From: Strigops habroptila
Taxonomy: Eukaryota > Chordata > Aves > Psittaciformes > Psittacidae
Length of the DNA stretch: 64,000 nucleotides
Assembly: GCF_004027225.2 (NCBI RefSeq)
Contig: NC_044278.2
Span: 2,728,001-2,792,000, forward strand
Reading direction: 5' to 3'
A model generated the notes under the pieces. That model saw only the letters and a list, made by a program, of their open reading frames with translations, was not told the origin of the DNA and ran no database searches. The translations under genes were made by a program, and so were the position numbers. Below, piece by piece: positions 17,197 to 29,361 of the stretch (the stretch's first letter is position 1; each line of letters opens with the position of its first letter).

Positions 17197-19152
17197 CTAA
17201 AAATTGCAAACAGAGAACACTATTGAGAGTCCATCTCTAAATACTAAAATGGGCTATCAAGAAAGACTTTAAAACAATAATTAGGCACTCAAACACACTA
17301 TCTGTAAGTTTGGAACAGACATCAACATTATCCCAAATGTAAAATTACAGACTAACTTTTTCTATCCTGGCTTAGAACAAGAATAGCATGCAAGACAGGG
17401 GTATGTCAAATGATGCCAGATTTTATTCCCCCTCTGAAGAACAAACTTCAGCTATTGGCAAAATTCACATGCTATTTTATTCTTCAGTGCTGGAGATCTC
17501 CAACCATAATGCGGTAGCAAAATTCTGAAGTGAAAAATCTATTCCAAAACTGAAGTTTTATAAATTTAAAGTTATTAAGGATCAAGTGTGCCTTCCAGTG
17601 TGATTTGGGTTTTCCCCAAAATTTTGTTAAATGTATTTCTGTTCACTATTTCTATACGCCAAGACTCAAGATTTAGACAGCTTTAAAAGAGTTCTACTAA
17701 GGCGAGAGTTGATTTGAGATCAATTATAGTAGCAACTATCCTATACATTAGCAGTGAGGGATACAGCTGAAGGTTTCCCAGCATAACAAAGAAAAAAATA
17801 GCTAAATTGTCTATTTAGTTTTGTGAATGTTTAATTCCAGGAATCTACTTTTTGAATTATCTGTGAAAAGACCTTAGTGCCAAATGTTTCCTGTTTAGCT
17901 CTTAAGTTTGCAGATCTCCCAAATTCCAGCTATAACCAAATTGTCACATCCCAGCACCTGCACCTAACTCTTTGTCTTCTTTTATTCCATTCAGGGTTGC
18001 ATAGAGATCCTGAACCCAGTCCAAGGGGAATGTCACTCTCAAGGAGTAGGTACAGATTTTAGCAGGATGAAAGGAGACAAAATATTACAGGAATTTATAT
18101 GATCCTGAAAAATAAACTCAGCCAGAACTGAACAGATTTGCAACCTCAGTACACTGCTACCAGAAAGCTAGTAAACTGAATTTGTCCACAAGTAATGTGG
18201 TATGGTGTTTTAGCCACTGATCCTGGGGACTCTTGCAATAAGTCCTCTTTTCCAGAAAAAAACCCCACCAGATCCATCTCACAACTAATTCTCTCAGCCA
18301 GTGGTCTGCTTAGATTTTTGTTTCATTTTTGTCATAGGAGCAAGTTGGACCAAAAAAATTAAGGTAAAGTGTTATCCTACAGCTAGGCAGAAAAGGAAAA
18401 TTAATGCAAATAATGAGTCATTAATACATATTTTTAAAACCCCCAAAAACCAAAAAACAAACCACAAACTGTCATACTGATCACCTAATTAGATTAGATC
18501 ACCTAATACAGGTAAGCTTTTTAAGGATATTTTAATACTCATTTTTCATAGAAACTAGAAAAGATTTGTAAGCACTAGCTAATAGATCCACTTAACTGTG
18601 GACTATTTATTATAATACATAAGAAAAAATAGACTACTTGCTTTGCAAGAGTTTTCTATCCCCTCAAAATCTCATACCTATGCAATCTTCTAGTTCCTCC
18701 TTCTTATGCTACAGTGAATATGCTGTATTTATTAGTTAGCCCTGATAATATATGGAGTCTCAATTTTTAACAGATTTAAGAAGAAGATTCTTCACAAAGT
18801 CTTCATACAATGGAGGGGGAAAAAACCCAAAGCCCATATTCTTTATCTACTGTGCTTTAAAGATCATGTAATTATTCTCCTCACCAGTTTACTTCTATGT
18901 GAAGGAAAAAGAAAGGTGGCATGTATATGATTGACTACATAACACACAAACTTTAAACAATTATTTGTACATTTTGCATTTGCTTTTAGAAAAGACGGGT
19001 TTGTGTGAGAAAGTAAAAGCAAGAAACATGCGATACCAACTACTCTGCTACCAACCCCATCAGTGATCACACAGCTTTGGGAACAACACATACAGCCCTT
19101 CAGCCCAGTAAGATCCTTTGACCCTTTTGGTTTCAGGAACATGCCTGCTAGC

Positions 19153-19178
19153 CTTACACTTATCACTTACACTTATCA
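19153..19178. repeat. 13-bp perfect tandem duplication
   Basis: cttacacttatca occurs at 19153-19165 and again at 19166-19178. It is a simple recent-looking slip duplication. Confidence 0.9.
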
Positions 19179-21191
19179 CTCACTATGATTGCTATTTGTA
19201 TTTTCAGCGTATTTATCCACATTAATTAAGTAATAAAATATGTGCAGTGAAAAAGCTAAGAAGTTAAACATCATTAGGATTGACAAAGCAGTAGAGTTGT
19301 CTAGCTCTTTCAGAAGAGTTACTTGCTAGATAGCAGTAATAAGTCTTGGGATTAGAAGATGGCATTAAAGTAACTAATTGGTAATCCAGTGTAGTTTCTG
19401 GCATAATTTTTCATCTAAGCATCTCTAGTAAAATTAATCTCCTCCTCTAAATTCCCCTAGGCTTGAATACAGACATTCAAAAACCCCTCAAGACTATTCA
19501 GCAGTGAGAATCATGCATTTTTAAATAAAAGCAGAAGCACAAAGCAACTTCTGGTAAAAACTATCTACCTAGTAAACTCAGCTGTGGATTTAAAATCCTG
19601 ATTTTGGGTCTTATTTTAAAAGGCATGAATAGATTTATATTTAGTTATTTTGTAAAGTCAATGATTACCTTCAACAGGAGAACGCAGCCAAGCACACATG
19701 TAACTGTGATATATTATCATGTAACTGTGAAACTATTATCAGGCACTTTAGTAACATACTGCTAAAGGCAGGAACCTGGCAGAGGCAAATCTTCTCCAGA
19801 AAATACAAATATAAGCCCAATCTAATGACGTTTCAGAACAAAGTACATTACAGGGAAAAGGATTCTCTCTGAGAAGTATGACTTTTCCATAACTACACAT
19901 TTTCTAGACTTTTTTTTTTTAAGTCACTCAAGAAACAAAAAACAAACAAACAAGCAACCTGTTAAGAAATCCAACATATTTGGTTTTGTGGCCTTTTAAT
20001 TTTCATTTGTATTTATGATAAGCAATTGCTGTCTCTGCCAACATAAGCTTAGTAGACTAATCACTTGGAGCACCAGCAGATGCAGAAGCACACTAGGCAG
20101 TCTGTACTGTTCTGAAGTTCAGCCTAAGCTAAGCCTGACTGTGAGCTGCTGCTTCCCTTCCAAATTGCATACTCTTCCAAGCACGGAATGCCAAATAATG
20201 AAATTTATGCACGTTGCGTCAGCACTCCTCGGACAACTCCATCAATTGATATAGTTGCATTATGTATTCATACTCAGGCATCAAATAATGAAGATGCCTA
20301 GGAAATGTTTAAATTAAGCCTTAGATGAATGGAATAGGGATTTACAAGTGAAACCATTATATTCTTTCAACTAAACATAAGTTCAAAAAACCCCAACAAA
20401 ACAAACAACCCCACAAAATCCCTGTGATGCAGGCTGATCCACAGCTATGTATTATAGAGAGAAATGGAAAAGGTGTAAACATGTAAGGTAAGCCTTAAAA
20501 AAATTGTCACATAAGGCATTTTCTGTATGTTTAGAAATTCTAAAGTGTAATAAGGATTAAAAAAAAAAAACAACAAACTAAAACCTATGCAATTTGCACA
20601 ATTAAATAACTAGTTTCTGAAAGCACAGTATGTCACATATTGCTCTTTAAAAAGTTTTTTCTGAGAGAGAGCGCACTGCAGGCCTCAGTTCCCAAGCTAT
20701 GTTACCCAAAAATTTCTGGCTAACTAGCCCAGCATGTTTTAAAACAACTACGATCATCTACTAGTTAGAAGAAAGACAGTCAAACTTACTGGTAAGTTTT
20801 TCAATAGAGGGAAAACCAAACAGCTATCCATCAACTGAATTTGTAAATAATCTACAGGAAATTGGCTACAAACTTTGTTCCACTAAAGGTCCAGATGTAG
20901 TGGCTGCCATAAAATTAATCTGGTACCCTAGATAACCCTGCTTCTTCCAAACACCATTATTGCAGACCAATCACCTTCTTTGCTGCTGCAAAGCTCATGT
21001 GTACTTGCTTCCTTTTACCATTCCTCTTATCTCAGCTCTATACTGAGTATTGAGCACAGTACTGATTCCTCCAGAATTAAGGATTTTTGTCACTTCTTCA
21101 GTTTCCAAATTTACTTACGCACAGACAAACAGTCTCTTTTGCTAAGTACCAGAAACCTTGGTTCCTTCTCTTCTGCTCTTTCAATGAATTT

Positions 21192-21205
21192 CCCCCCCCC
21201 CCCCC
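21192..21205. repeat. C14 mononucleotide run
   Basis: The run is 14 consecutive C on the plus strand, therefore G14 in the DCAF6 pre-mRNA. It is likely length-variable and hard to sequence, so its exact length should be treated with caution. Confidence 0.9.
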
Positions 21206-24200
21206 TTGTTGACATCTCATTTGAAATGTTTTCCCCATCCAAAACAACTGCACAGAACCTAAGGCTTATAACTACTAATTTATAACCTAATTCTCTGATG
21301 CCTTATGGTACTTCCTTTGCTGTATGTGTAGAGGAATCCACCTGCCAGCTACCATGCTCCTGCCCAAGAATTCCAACCATGTGTCTTAACATGCTGGTTT
21401 TCATCACCAAAGTCAAATTCAGCTCAGGAAGTCAGCTAACTAATGACCCATTGTACTGGTCTTTACCTCAAGCCATGAGTTCTCTCACTATTTTACCCTT
21501 CAGATTTTCTTCCCATCCCACTTGGGGAGAGTGACCAAGCTGTGTGGGGGCTGAGCTGCCTGCTGTGGTTAACCCACAGCCGTGATGTTAAAATAGAACT
21601 CTTTTCTAAATATCAAAATTGTATTGAATTTCTAATTTTCATTCCAGGCAACTATGTTCCTTTAGAAGCTTCTGAACCTATGGAAAAGATTTACTGTTGC
21701 TGTCAAATTTCAAGCAAACAATAGTTCAAAACCAAGGGCAAAACCATCATTGTAACAGCACACTGACTCTGCCCTGAAGCCCAAGTTATTTCACCACTAA
21801 TCATACAAAAAGAAACGTTTACTGTAATGCACTAGGTCATTTCCCAACCTTCTAATGCAATCAATGTTTCAAGTATTCTCAGCTACAAAACATTTTTAAA
21901 TTTTCACCTGATATACTGCAGAATGACAATGAAAATCAGAGAAAAATATACTGATAACAAATTCCATGCTGATTGCATCATTTATATTAAATTTATAGCA
22001 ATATGAAACAAATATTCCCATGGGTTGTGCTGAATAGCTAAAGAACTCCATGGTGAACATGTTTAATATAGAAAGAATGCCTATCATGAAACTTAAAAGC
22101 ACAGAAAGTATACAGATTCCTGAATGTTTAAGAAAATTGCCAATTTAAATCCATGTATTCCAATTACAGCTAAGATTGGACTATAAGACAAAGAAATACA
22201 TGTCTGTGCTATTTTCCTGAAGGCATTTATAAATATAAGACTTAGCCTAAGTCTTTTATTTAACTTCATCCTGAGCCTTTTCCTTTCCAGCCACACAAAG
22301 CCAAGATGTTAATTTTCATTATTAGAATTATTTTGTGCCATTTCCCTTATATATAGCCTTTGGCATTAAATCATGGCAGCTAGTTTCTCCCTCTTACGGT
22401 GTGTGGCCAAACACAATTGCTCAAATTGCCTTACATGTTCTTACAATTAATTCACTCAAGTATTTCAATGAGGAATATGAGAGCAGGTGACATTTTAATT
22501 TCATTAAAAGAAATATTATGATTTAGCATGTATCTTGCTAAATATATGTTATCAAATACAGCTTTAATAATTATGCTCAGTTCCATAATTTTGTTCAGGC
22601 AAAAAATAGAAACAGTCTTTGATACATGTATTCTTATGTTTTTGTCCAGAACTGGGTGTCTTTTACTACCAGACAAAGCAAGTCAGCAGTGTCACATGCA
22701 AATATAACACATTCCTCAGCAGCTAAACAAAAAAAAAAAAAAAAAGTATTTGCTTTTCACAAAATACACACTTTTCAAATTCCATTAATTTCTATGGCAC
22801 ACAATAAAAATGTTAATAGGTTGTTAAATGTATACACTGCCATTTCTTCTCAAATTCCATGCAATACATGCAGCTAAATATAACTCAAGCAATATGCTCT
22901 GTAATTCACAGCATTTAAGGTATAGCAATTCTTAAAATGCCAGTTAGATATGAAAACCAAAAACCTGATAAATCCATTATACGGAAATAAAGAGGAGGAG
23001 GGGGGAAGAAAATCATTAATTACCTCATTATTCTATCACCTATCGCTGTTCCTCTGATATTATATCTAGTAAAGGGAACAACAACTGAAGTCATTCAAAA
23101 ATGCTGGGTATCACGTTTTTAAAAGGTTAGCGTCTATTACAAAATGTGCTCTATGTATTTCAACTGAGAAGACTCCTCCTCAGTGTTAGTATATGAGACT
23201 ACCTTGATTTCAGCAAAAATAGTATTCAGATTATATAACAGTACACAAAGTTGATCTTAGAAAATGCAGTCATTCTTCATAGATCATGGCAGAAGTGGAA
23301 GCAGCTGCATAATCATTTCCATTTTACATTCATTTTTGTTTGAAATTTTAACCTACTAGTTTAACAGTTGCCAGGCTTAGCCTCTGCTCATAGACCAGCT
23401 TCTGTCAAAGTCCAAACACAATTAATCTAGTCACTGAGGTAGGAAAACAGCCCTCATTTGTTTTGACTGATTTGTGAAAATTAAGATCAACCCATTGAGA
23501 ACTGTGCATGAAGAACATACATTGTGCAAAGATATATTTTTTTTCCTCACAGATTACAAAGTATGGTGCTAAGGCAAGTCATGTATCTCTGCTCCAACTA
23601 AATTTGCTGGACTTAATTTTGAAGAAAATATGCTATGTGCATACTTCAAGATTTAAACACTTACATATCTTCTCATGTTTGTAAGAAAAGGGATCTTTTC
23701 CTATGGATTCCCTAAAATGCCCTGAAGGTTATTTTCTCCATTGAGTATCTAGCTAAACTGCTCTGCTGTACGAAACAGGTTTGGTTAGTTGGTTTTTTTT
23801 CATTTAGAAATAACCTGCGGAGTTCATTTTGTTGAAAAGAGCATGTATTGACTAGCCCAATGACAATAAAAAAATTAAATAACCGTTTAGCTTCTTTTAG
23901 TCACTGATCTTCACCATTCCTATAGCGATGCTCAGTGGCTACAGAAATGCTCCAGAAAAGAGTGAGATATCACATTCTCAATTATTTCTTTCGAAGAAAT
24001 GTCCTCCAGTATCAAAACTATTTCTAGCTGATTCCTAGTCAACATTTAGCTGACTGAGCAAATTTATCAACCAAAGGATCGTGGTATTTTTCCACGTTTT
24101 GCTGCTACTACTCCAAGTCCTGCTCAAAATAGTAAAACAGGTGTAAACTTTGTGTTTCTGTTGCATAGTCTTTCCTGACAGTTCACTTTCAGCTTAATTA

Positions 24201-27200
24201 TTGAGAAACCACCTATCCTCCTTGTGTTTTGAGATTAATAAGCATCCATAAAAAGAATTTGTCCTTCACATCTATTCTTAGATTATTCAAGAGAGAAAAA
24301 AAAAAGACTCCATCCTTGGTTTAAATACATTAAAAGTTGGATTTGCATCAAAACAAAATTCAAATAACGGAAGCTCTGTAAACATTAGATTTGCAAAATT
24401 GAAAACATTCCATTCATAAATCTGAAATCTACATCCATCTTACTAGAACTAAACTGAGACCAGTGGAGTTGATGCAGCACGAAGTTCTCAATTTATTTAA
24501 CAGAGCTACAAAAAAGGTTTTTCAGCCACTTCTTTTCCTTAAGAGGAAGTTTAAGATCATGATTTCAGAGTAGAGAATCAGAAGCCTATCCTTCCTTTCT
24601 CAGTGGAGAAATTGTACTTTACAGTGGGAAAATGACTCTGAGACAGTTTTGTGTATATTCATTTCCCCAACTGTGGGGTTTCTTCTTAATATAGACAATA
24701 GCTAGTTATTAAGTATATAAAAAACACAACCTAAAGGAACCTAAAATTGGTCATATGTAATGCCATATACTGGAAAAGATTTATTAGTCAAACAGCTTTT
24801 AGCATTCAGTTTCAGAAGGCTACAGCCTCTTTTCTATGTCCCAGAGAAAAATTAGAACTAAACACTTTTTGTACCACTACATAAAATAGGTTCACAAAAG
24901 GCAAGGCTGTTGCAGGCTAGTCTCATAGCCTTCTCCAGAAAGGAAAAATCCCAAACAAACAAGCCCCAAAGCAACTCCACTCTAGATATTCTAGAAAGAG
25001 AAAAATCTACTTTATTACTTCTATATTAATGCCATTAATCATCTTATGGGATGATGTGTTGGAAACTAGATTATTAGATAAACTTGAGAAAACGAGATTT
25101 AGTAAAGGAACTGTTAGGTTACACAATTTACTAAGTGAGAAAAGAGAAAACGTAAGCCTATAGGAAGCATCCTGGTGGAGTTAAGCACCAGTCTTGCAGG
25201 CATTTTGTTTAATATATTGCTAATAGTCTTTGAGCAAAACATAGGAATGTATTCATGCAGTGCATTGAGGATAGAAGGTTGGGTAACTTTATGAATATAG
25301 AGGGCACTGTAGGACCTTGAGAAAAAGAGATGGGTAGAACTTCAGTAGCATAAAATTTTTGATAGTCATACACTGCTGAGCTTCCTTCTGGTGAAAGATG
25401 AGAACACAATTAGAAATTACAAAGTAAGAAAGACTTCAGTATACTAACTGATCTTGTGTCTGACCACAAGCCACCACTATGAGACAGCGAGAGAGGAGAA
25501 GTATGTAACTACAGCTTACTCGTATCTCACAGAATCTTCTCTTAGACAGACAATAATACCATTAATCCTAGCAAAAGCCAAACTGTGCAGTGTGCATAAA
25601 ATTCTGGTCTACCATATTCAGGAAAGAAGTGGAACATGGAGGAGAACAGACAGGAACCAGCATGATTGAAGGAAAACCACAATTGTTTTACTAAGAGTGA
25701 GAAAAACTTGGCAATCAGTCTAGCGAGATACAGGCTGAAAATGGACAGGATGAACATCACTGAAATGATATGCACTGGGCATGAAAAAGTATTTCAATCA
25801 AAACAGTATCTTAGCACAAAACAAAATTACTAATTTTAGTCAATTTACACCCGTTATAGCAACAACGTTTTGAGGTATCTTCCCACTAGTTAATGAGCCA
25901 GAGAGAGTTTAAATAAATTTAATCAGCTTATGAAAGGAATTCATAGTAGTAGTAGAGAGGACTTCCAGTTCCTGTCACTCTATTTCATACAGGATATAAA
26001 TACTGAGAGGGCTTCTAAGACCTCTGGAAATCCAAATTCCTTTGAGCACACATAGGATGTCTTACTTCAGTATCTCAGAGGGTATTTAGAAACTCCTGAA
26101 ATTGGAAGAACAGGAGGGAATGTAGTGTAAATAATATCTGACTGCTAAGAATTTAAAACTAGAAAATTTTGCTGCTTGCACACACACAAAAGCAGAACAA
26201 AATAGATTGGTCAGGCATTAAACCTGAGTAATGAAAGCCTGGAGGCAATCCTAAACCAGTATTGACAACCCAGCAACTTTTGCCAGATATTTGAGAGAAG
26301 AATAAGGGAACAGGGGGCTTCATAAAGAATTCTAATAATATCATTAATTTGCTTGAATGATCTTTCCTATATGGTAAATTTAAACTGCTACAGGAAGAAA
26401 TCTTGCTGCACACAAAGGAGGAAAAGAAGCATGTCAGATGAAGTGTAACTTCATCTAAAATATCCCCACTAGTGGGAAATTGTAACGGCTATATGATACC
26501 TGGAAGTGTCATTCTTACTACATTACTATGAAGACTATTACATCATAGAGACAACATAAGGTGCGTGAAGCAAAGCTAAGAATCCTGCCTGATAATAACA
26601 ATGGGATTAAAATTGCAGGGCTTCTCACAGCTTGCTTTTCAATCGTTAGATCATAATGAATATTGGCGTTGTAGTGGAAACTATTTCTGCCATTGGGTAT
26701 TTACCTACAATTACTTAGTATTGCATGGAAAATTAATGGATTATGATGGAATCTGTATATATTGGCTTTCATAAAAACTGTCATTTATTGAACAGTATTA
26801 CTCATGCTATGTAATAAGCAACTACTGACTGTTCTTTTTGTCACTACTGACAATGTAGTGGCTTATGACTTTTTATTTTATACTTGCAAATTAGTCAAAA
26901 CCTTTTCTATACACAACTATTAAATTTCTTCCGATTTCCTAATGAATACATATTGTAATGCTTCCTGTAAGGATTTTGCATTGCTAGCATAAGAAATTAA
27001 TAGCAAGATAACGCTGCCTTTGAACAGGATAGGAGTAAAGGTAAAGCATGTGACACTATGTTACGTAAGATCTGAAACAAGTAAAGAAGGTATTAAGTCT
27101 AAGAATAAAGATGTTGCTTAAATAATTATTACAGCTTTTACAAAGTCCAAGTATCAAAATTAGTGAACAAAGGTATTAAACCAGCAGTACCAAATCGGGG

Positions 27201-27664
27201 GTTGACTGAATGATCAAGCAAGTACGTACAGCTTCTTATATTTTACAAGAAAAAAAATACACCAAGCTTACTAAATGTGCCTTTTATTAATCACAACAAC
27301 TACTAATCTACCTTTTCATTTTACAGCTGTACATTGTGATATTCACTAACCAACAAAAGGAAAAGGATTAGAGTTTCTCCTTCAGAGAAAGAGATGAAGG
27401 GAAAATTGAACACATCGGTCTTAATGCATGTACTACAAACACAGCATTGCTGAACAACAGTTTACAAGCTCTTGCTTTGCTGAAGAACACCTAAAGTACA
27501 ATTGAAAGAAAATGTACCTGTATGCAAATCTATGAACTTTCTATATTTCCCACTAAAGGGAGAATGTTAAAAAATGAACTACCAATATTTAGCATTGGGG
27601 TATTCAGCAGGCAAGAAAGCAAGTATTAGATCTGTAGGAACTTGCCTGCCTAGGGAAAATATAG

Positions 27665-27690
27665 TGATATATATCTCTCTATATATATCA
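27665..27690. repeat. 10-bp AT-rich inverted repeat
   Basis: tgatatatat (27665-27674) and atatatatca (27681-27690) are exact reverse complements separated by the 6-nt loop ctctct. It lies about 160 bp downstream of the W13 donor in transcript direction. Confidence 0.85.
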
Positions 27691-27852
27691 ATATCTTACG
27701 TATAGGCAAATTAGACTCAGCCATCAAGCTGTTGGCTAGTTGCCAAAGAATAGCTTATTTTAGTTAAGGATATGAAGCATGGGTTTCTAGATATACCATA
27801 AAGAAAAAGACAAATTTTGCTGAGCAGTAACAGAGATCGGTATTCCCCTAAC

Positions 27853-28168
27853 CTGTGTCCTGGTCCTCCTCGATACCTTGCCCCTGGGATCAGAACAGGA
27901 TCATCATCACTATCATCAGTTTCTTGGAGAGCTGAGGTCCTAGTAGAGGACTCGTCTGGAGGTGCAAGCCCTGAGGATTCTGGGTGTGGCTGAGGTTCAT
28001 CGTTTGCAGCAAGTGAGTTGGCAGTGGATTCAGTACTTGACATTTCTGGATTCACACTTTTTTCACCGGAGGCTTCTTCCTCTACATTTCCAGAGACAGC
28101 ATCAACACTGGGGTCATTTTCTTCTGGCTGGATTCCAGAATGCTCAGGACCAGGTTTATCCGATACAG
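27853..28168 (-). CDS. DCAF6: DCAF6 exon W13: acidic linker, largest exon
   Basis: The exon is 316 bp with acceptor 'ctcttag' and donor 'AG|gttagg'. It completes a Ser codon, encodes 104 whole residues, and ends with two bases of an Arg codon. The N-terminal part is low-complexity and rich in Glu, Ser and Pro. The C-terminal part, SALQETDDSDDDPVLIPGAR then YRGGPGH, is strongly conserved and matches the human protein as remembered. ETDDSDDD looks like a casein-kinase-2 type acidic site (inference). The exon forms the end of the disordered insertion before the IQ motif. Confidence 0.96.
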
Positions 28169-28342
28169 CTAAGAGAAAATATTGGGGAAAATAAGTCACA
28201 CCATTAATGATTCTAACCTATTTTAGAAGACCTTGTAAATGGTCACAGAAGTTACATTATGCATACTGAGATTATATTGAAAATTTAGTTTTTCATTCTC
28301 TACTTCTTCATGTAACTATATTTGAAAGAGTAAGATACATAC
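28169..28342 (-). other. DCAF6 intron W12-W13 (short)
   Basis: This is a phase-1 GT-AG intron of only 174 bp. Nothing was seen beyond the splice signals. Confidence 0.93.
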
Positions 28343-28426
28343 ATGCTTCTGTCGTCTCTACAGTTTCATCTGTATTTTTCAGTTCTTCAGCACTTGCATC
28401 TTCCTTGGGAGATGCATCAGGAACTC
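28343..28426 (-). CDS. DCAF6: DCAF6 exon W12: acidic linker
   Basis: The exon is 84 bp with acceptor 'taattcag' and donor 'T|gtatgt'. It completes an Arg codon and encodes VPDASPKEDASAEELKNTDE and TVETTEA (27 residues). It is Glu/Asp/Thr-rich, low-complexity and probably disordered. Both flanking introns are phase 1 and the length divides by three, so it could be skipped in frame. The residues diverge from the human linker as I recall it, as expected for unconstrained sequence. Confidence 0.9.
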
Positions 28427-29245
28427 CTGAATTAAACAACTTTATAGTAAATCACATGATTTCATTTAGATGCACATCTATAATGTACGCAAATCTAAAT
28501 GATACTAGCACTCCTAGATCAATCCCTTCTAAAGTCCACATATTACTTTACTGTAATCTCAGATACTAATCACATAAAAGTCAGTGTATAGATATAAACC
28601 AATCTAGTTGCCTAGGTGAAAATACTAACAAAGAAAAAGAAGTATTTATTTTTTCGTCCTTAATATACTTAACATACTATACTTAATATATCCTATGCAA
28701 TGAGAACTTTAGCTGCAAAAATAGCATTAATACTGTTGAAACAGCTGATCGCTTACTGAAAGCTATTATTTCTGAAGACAGAAATTGAGTTATCCCTCTA
28801 TTGAAAGGCATTTAAAAAGAAAAAGATTTTGCTGGAACCAATCATTTGGCTGACTGCCCTTTTGGCAATGAACTGAGCAAGACAACCACGTGTAACAAAA
28901 TACAGTGAAAGCTTGAAAGAAATGTAACAAAATACCTAGCACTCATTTATGACCTCAAAATGCAGTTTTTCTATTTTTCTATAAAAATTTGGGCAGCATA
29001 CATCTTTAAAAAAAAAGAATGAGGGTTTTAGAACTAAAGAGAGGATAAGTTTATTGTCTTTATATTTATTTGCAACTATTTCAGATTGGTATATTTTTCT
29101 TTCCTAAAAAATTTCATGTCCTATTGTGGCTGTATTCTGCCTTCATATGCATGTATAAGAGACTCCCATTTTGTTCAATGGTAGTCATGAACATACGAAA
29201 GCAGAATTTTTACCTTAGCATTACAGAAATAACGCTCTATCTTAC
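28427..29245 (-). other. DCAF6 intron W11-W12
   Basis: This is a phase-1 GT-AG intron of about 0.8 kb. It is plain AT-rich sequence with no feature recognised. Confidence 0.9.
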
Positions 29246-29361
29246 TTGTTCCTCCATCTTCAGGCCCCGATTCTTCTGAGGCTTTTGTTTTTACAGAGTC
29301 GTCTTGGCCTTCAGTTTTGCAATGACTTCCACTCCCTCTAGAGCTTGAATTTGTGCTGCTC
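29246..29361 (-). CDS. DCAF6: DCAF6 exon W11: Ser-rich linker
   Basis: The exon is 116 bp with acceptor 'ttgccag' and donor 'A|gtaaga'. It completes the Trp codon split with W10 and encodes SSTNSSSRGSGSHCKTEGQD then DSVKTKASEESGPEDGGT (38 residues). The SSSRGxGSHCKxEGQ core matches the human protein as remembered; the rest is divergent acidic linker. Frame is fixed by the phase-2 entry and phase-1 exit. Confidence 0.95.

Larger units (their letters stand above)
17197..27852 (-). other. DCAF6 intron W13-W14 (largest in window)
   Basis: This is a phase-2 GT-AG intron of about 10.7 kb. It contains a C14 run (21192-21205), a poly(A) run (about 22729-22744), a 13-bp tandem duplication (19153-19178) and an AT-rich hairpin (27665-27690). 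No additional exon, RNA gene or classifiable transposon was found. The 25000-26450 part has several short ORFs and looks like decayed non-coding sequence. Confidence 0.85.

Noticed and set aside
25000..26450. Possible decayed CR1 or other transposon in the largest intron
   Set aside because: Some phrases look repeat-like, but I could not identify a terminal sequence, TSD or conserved coding block.
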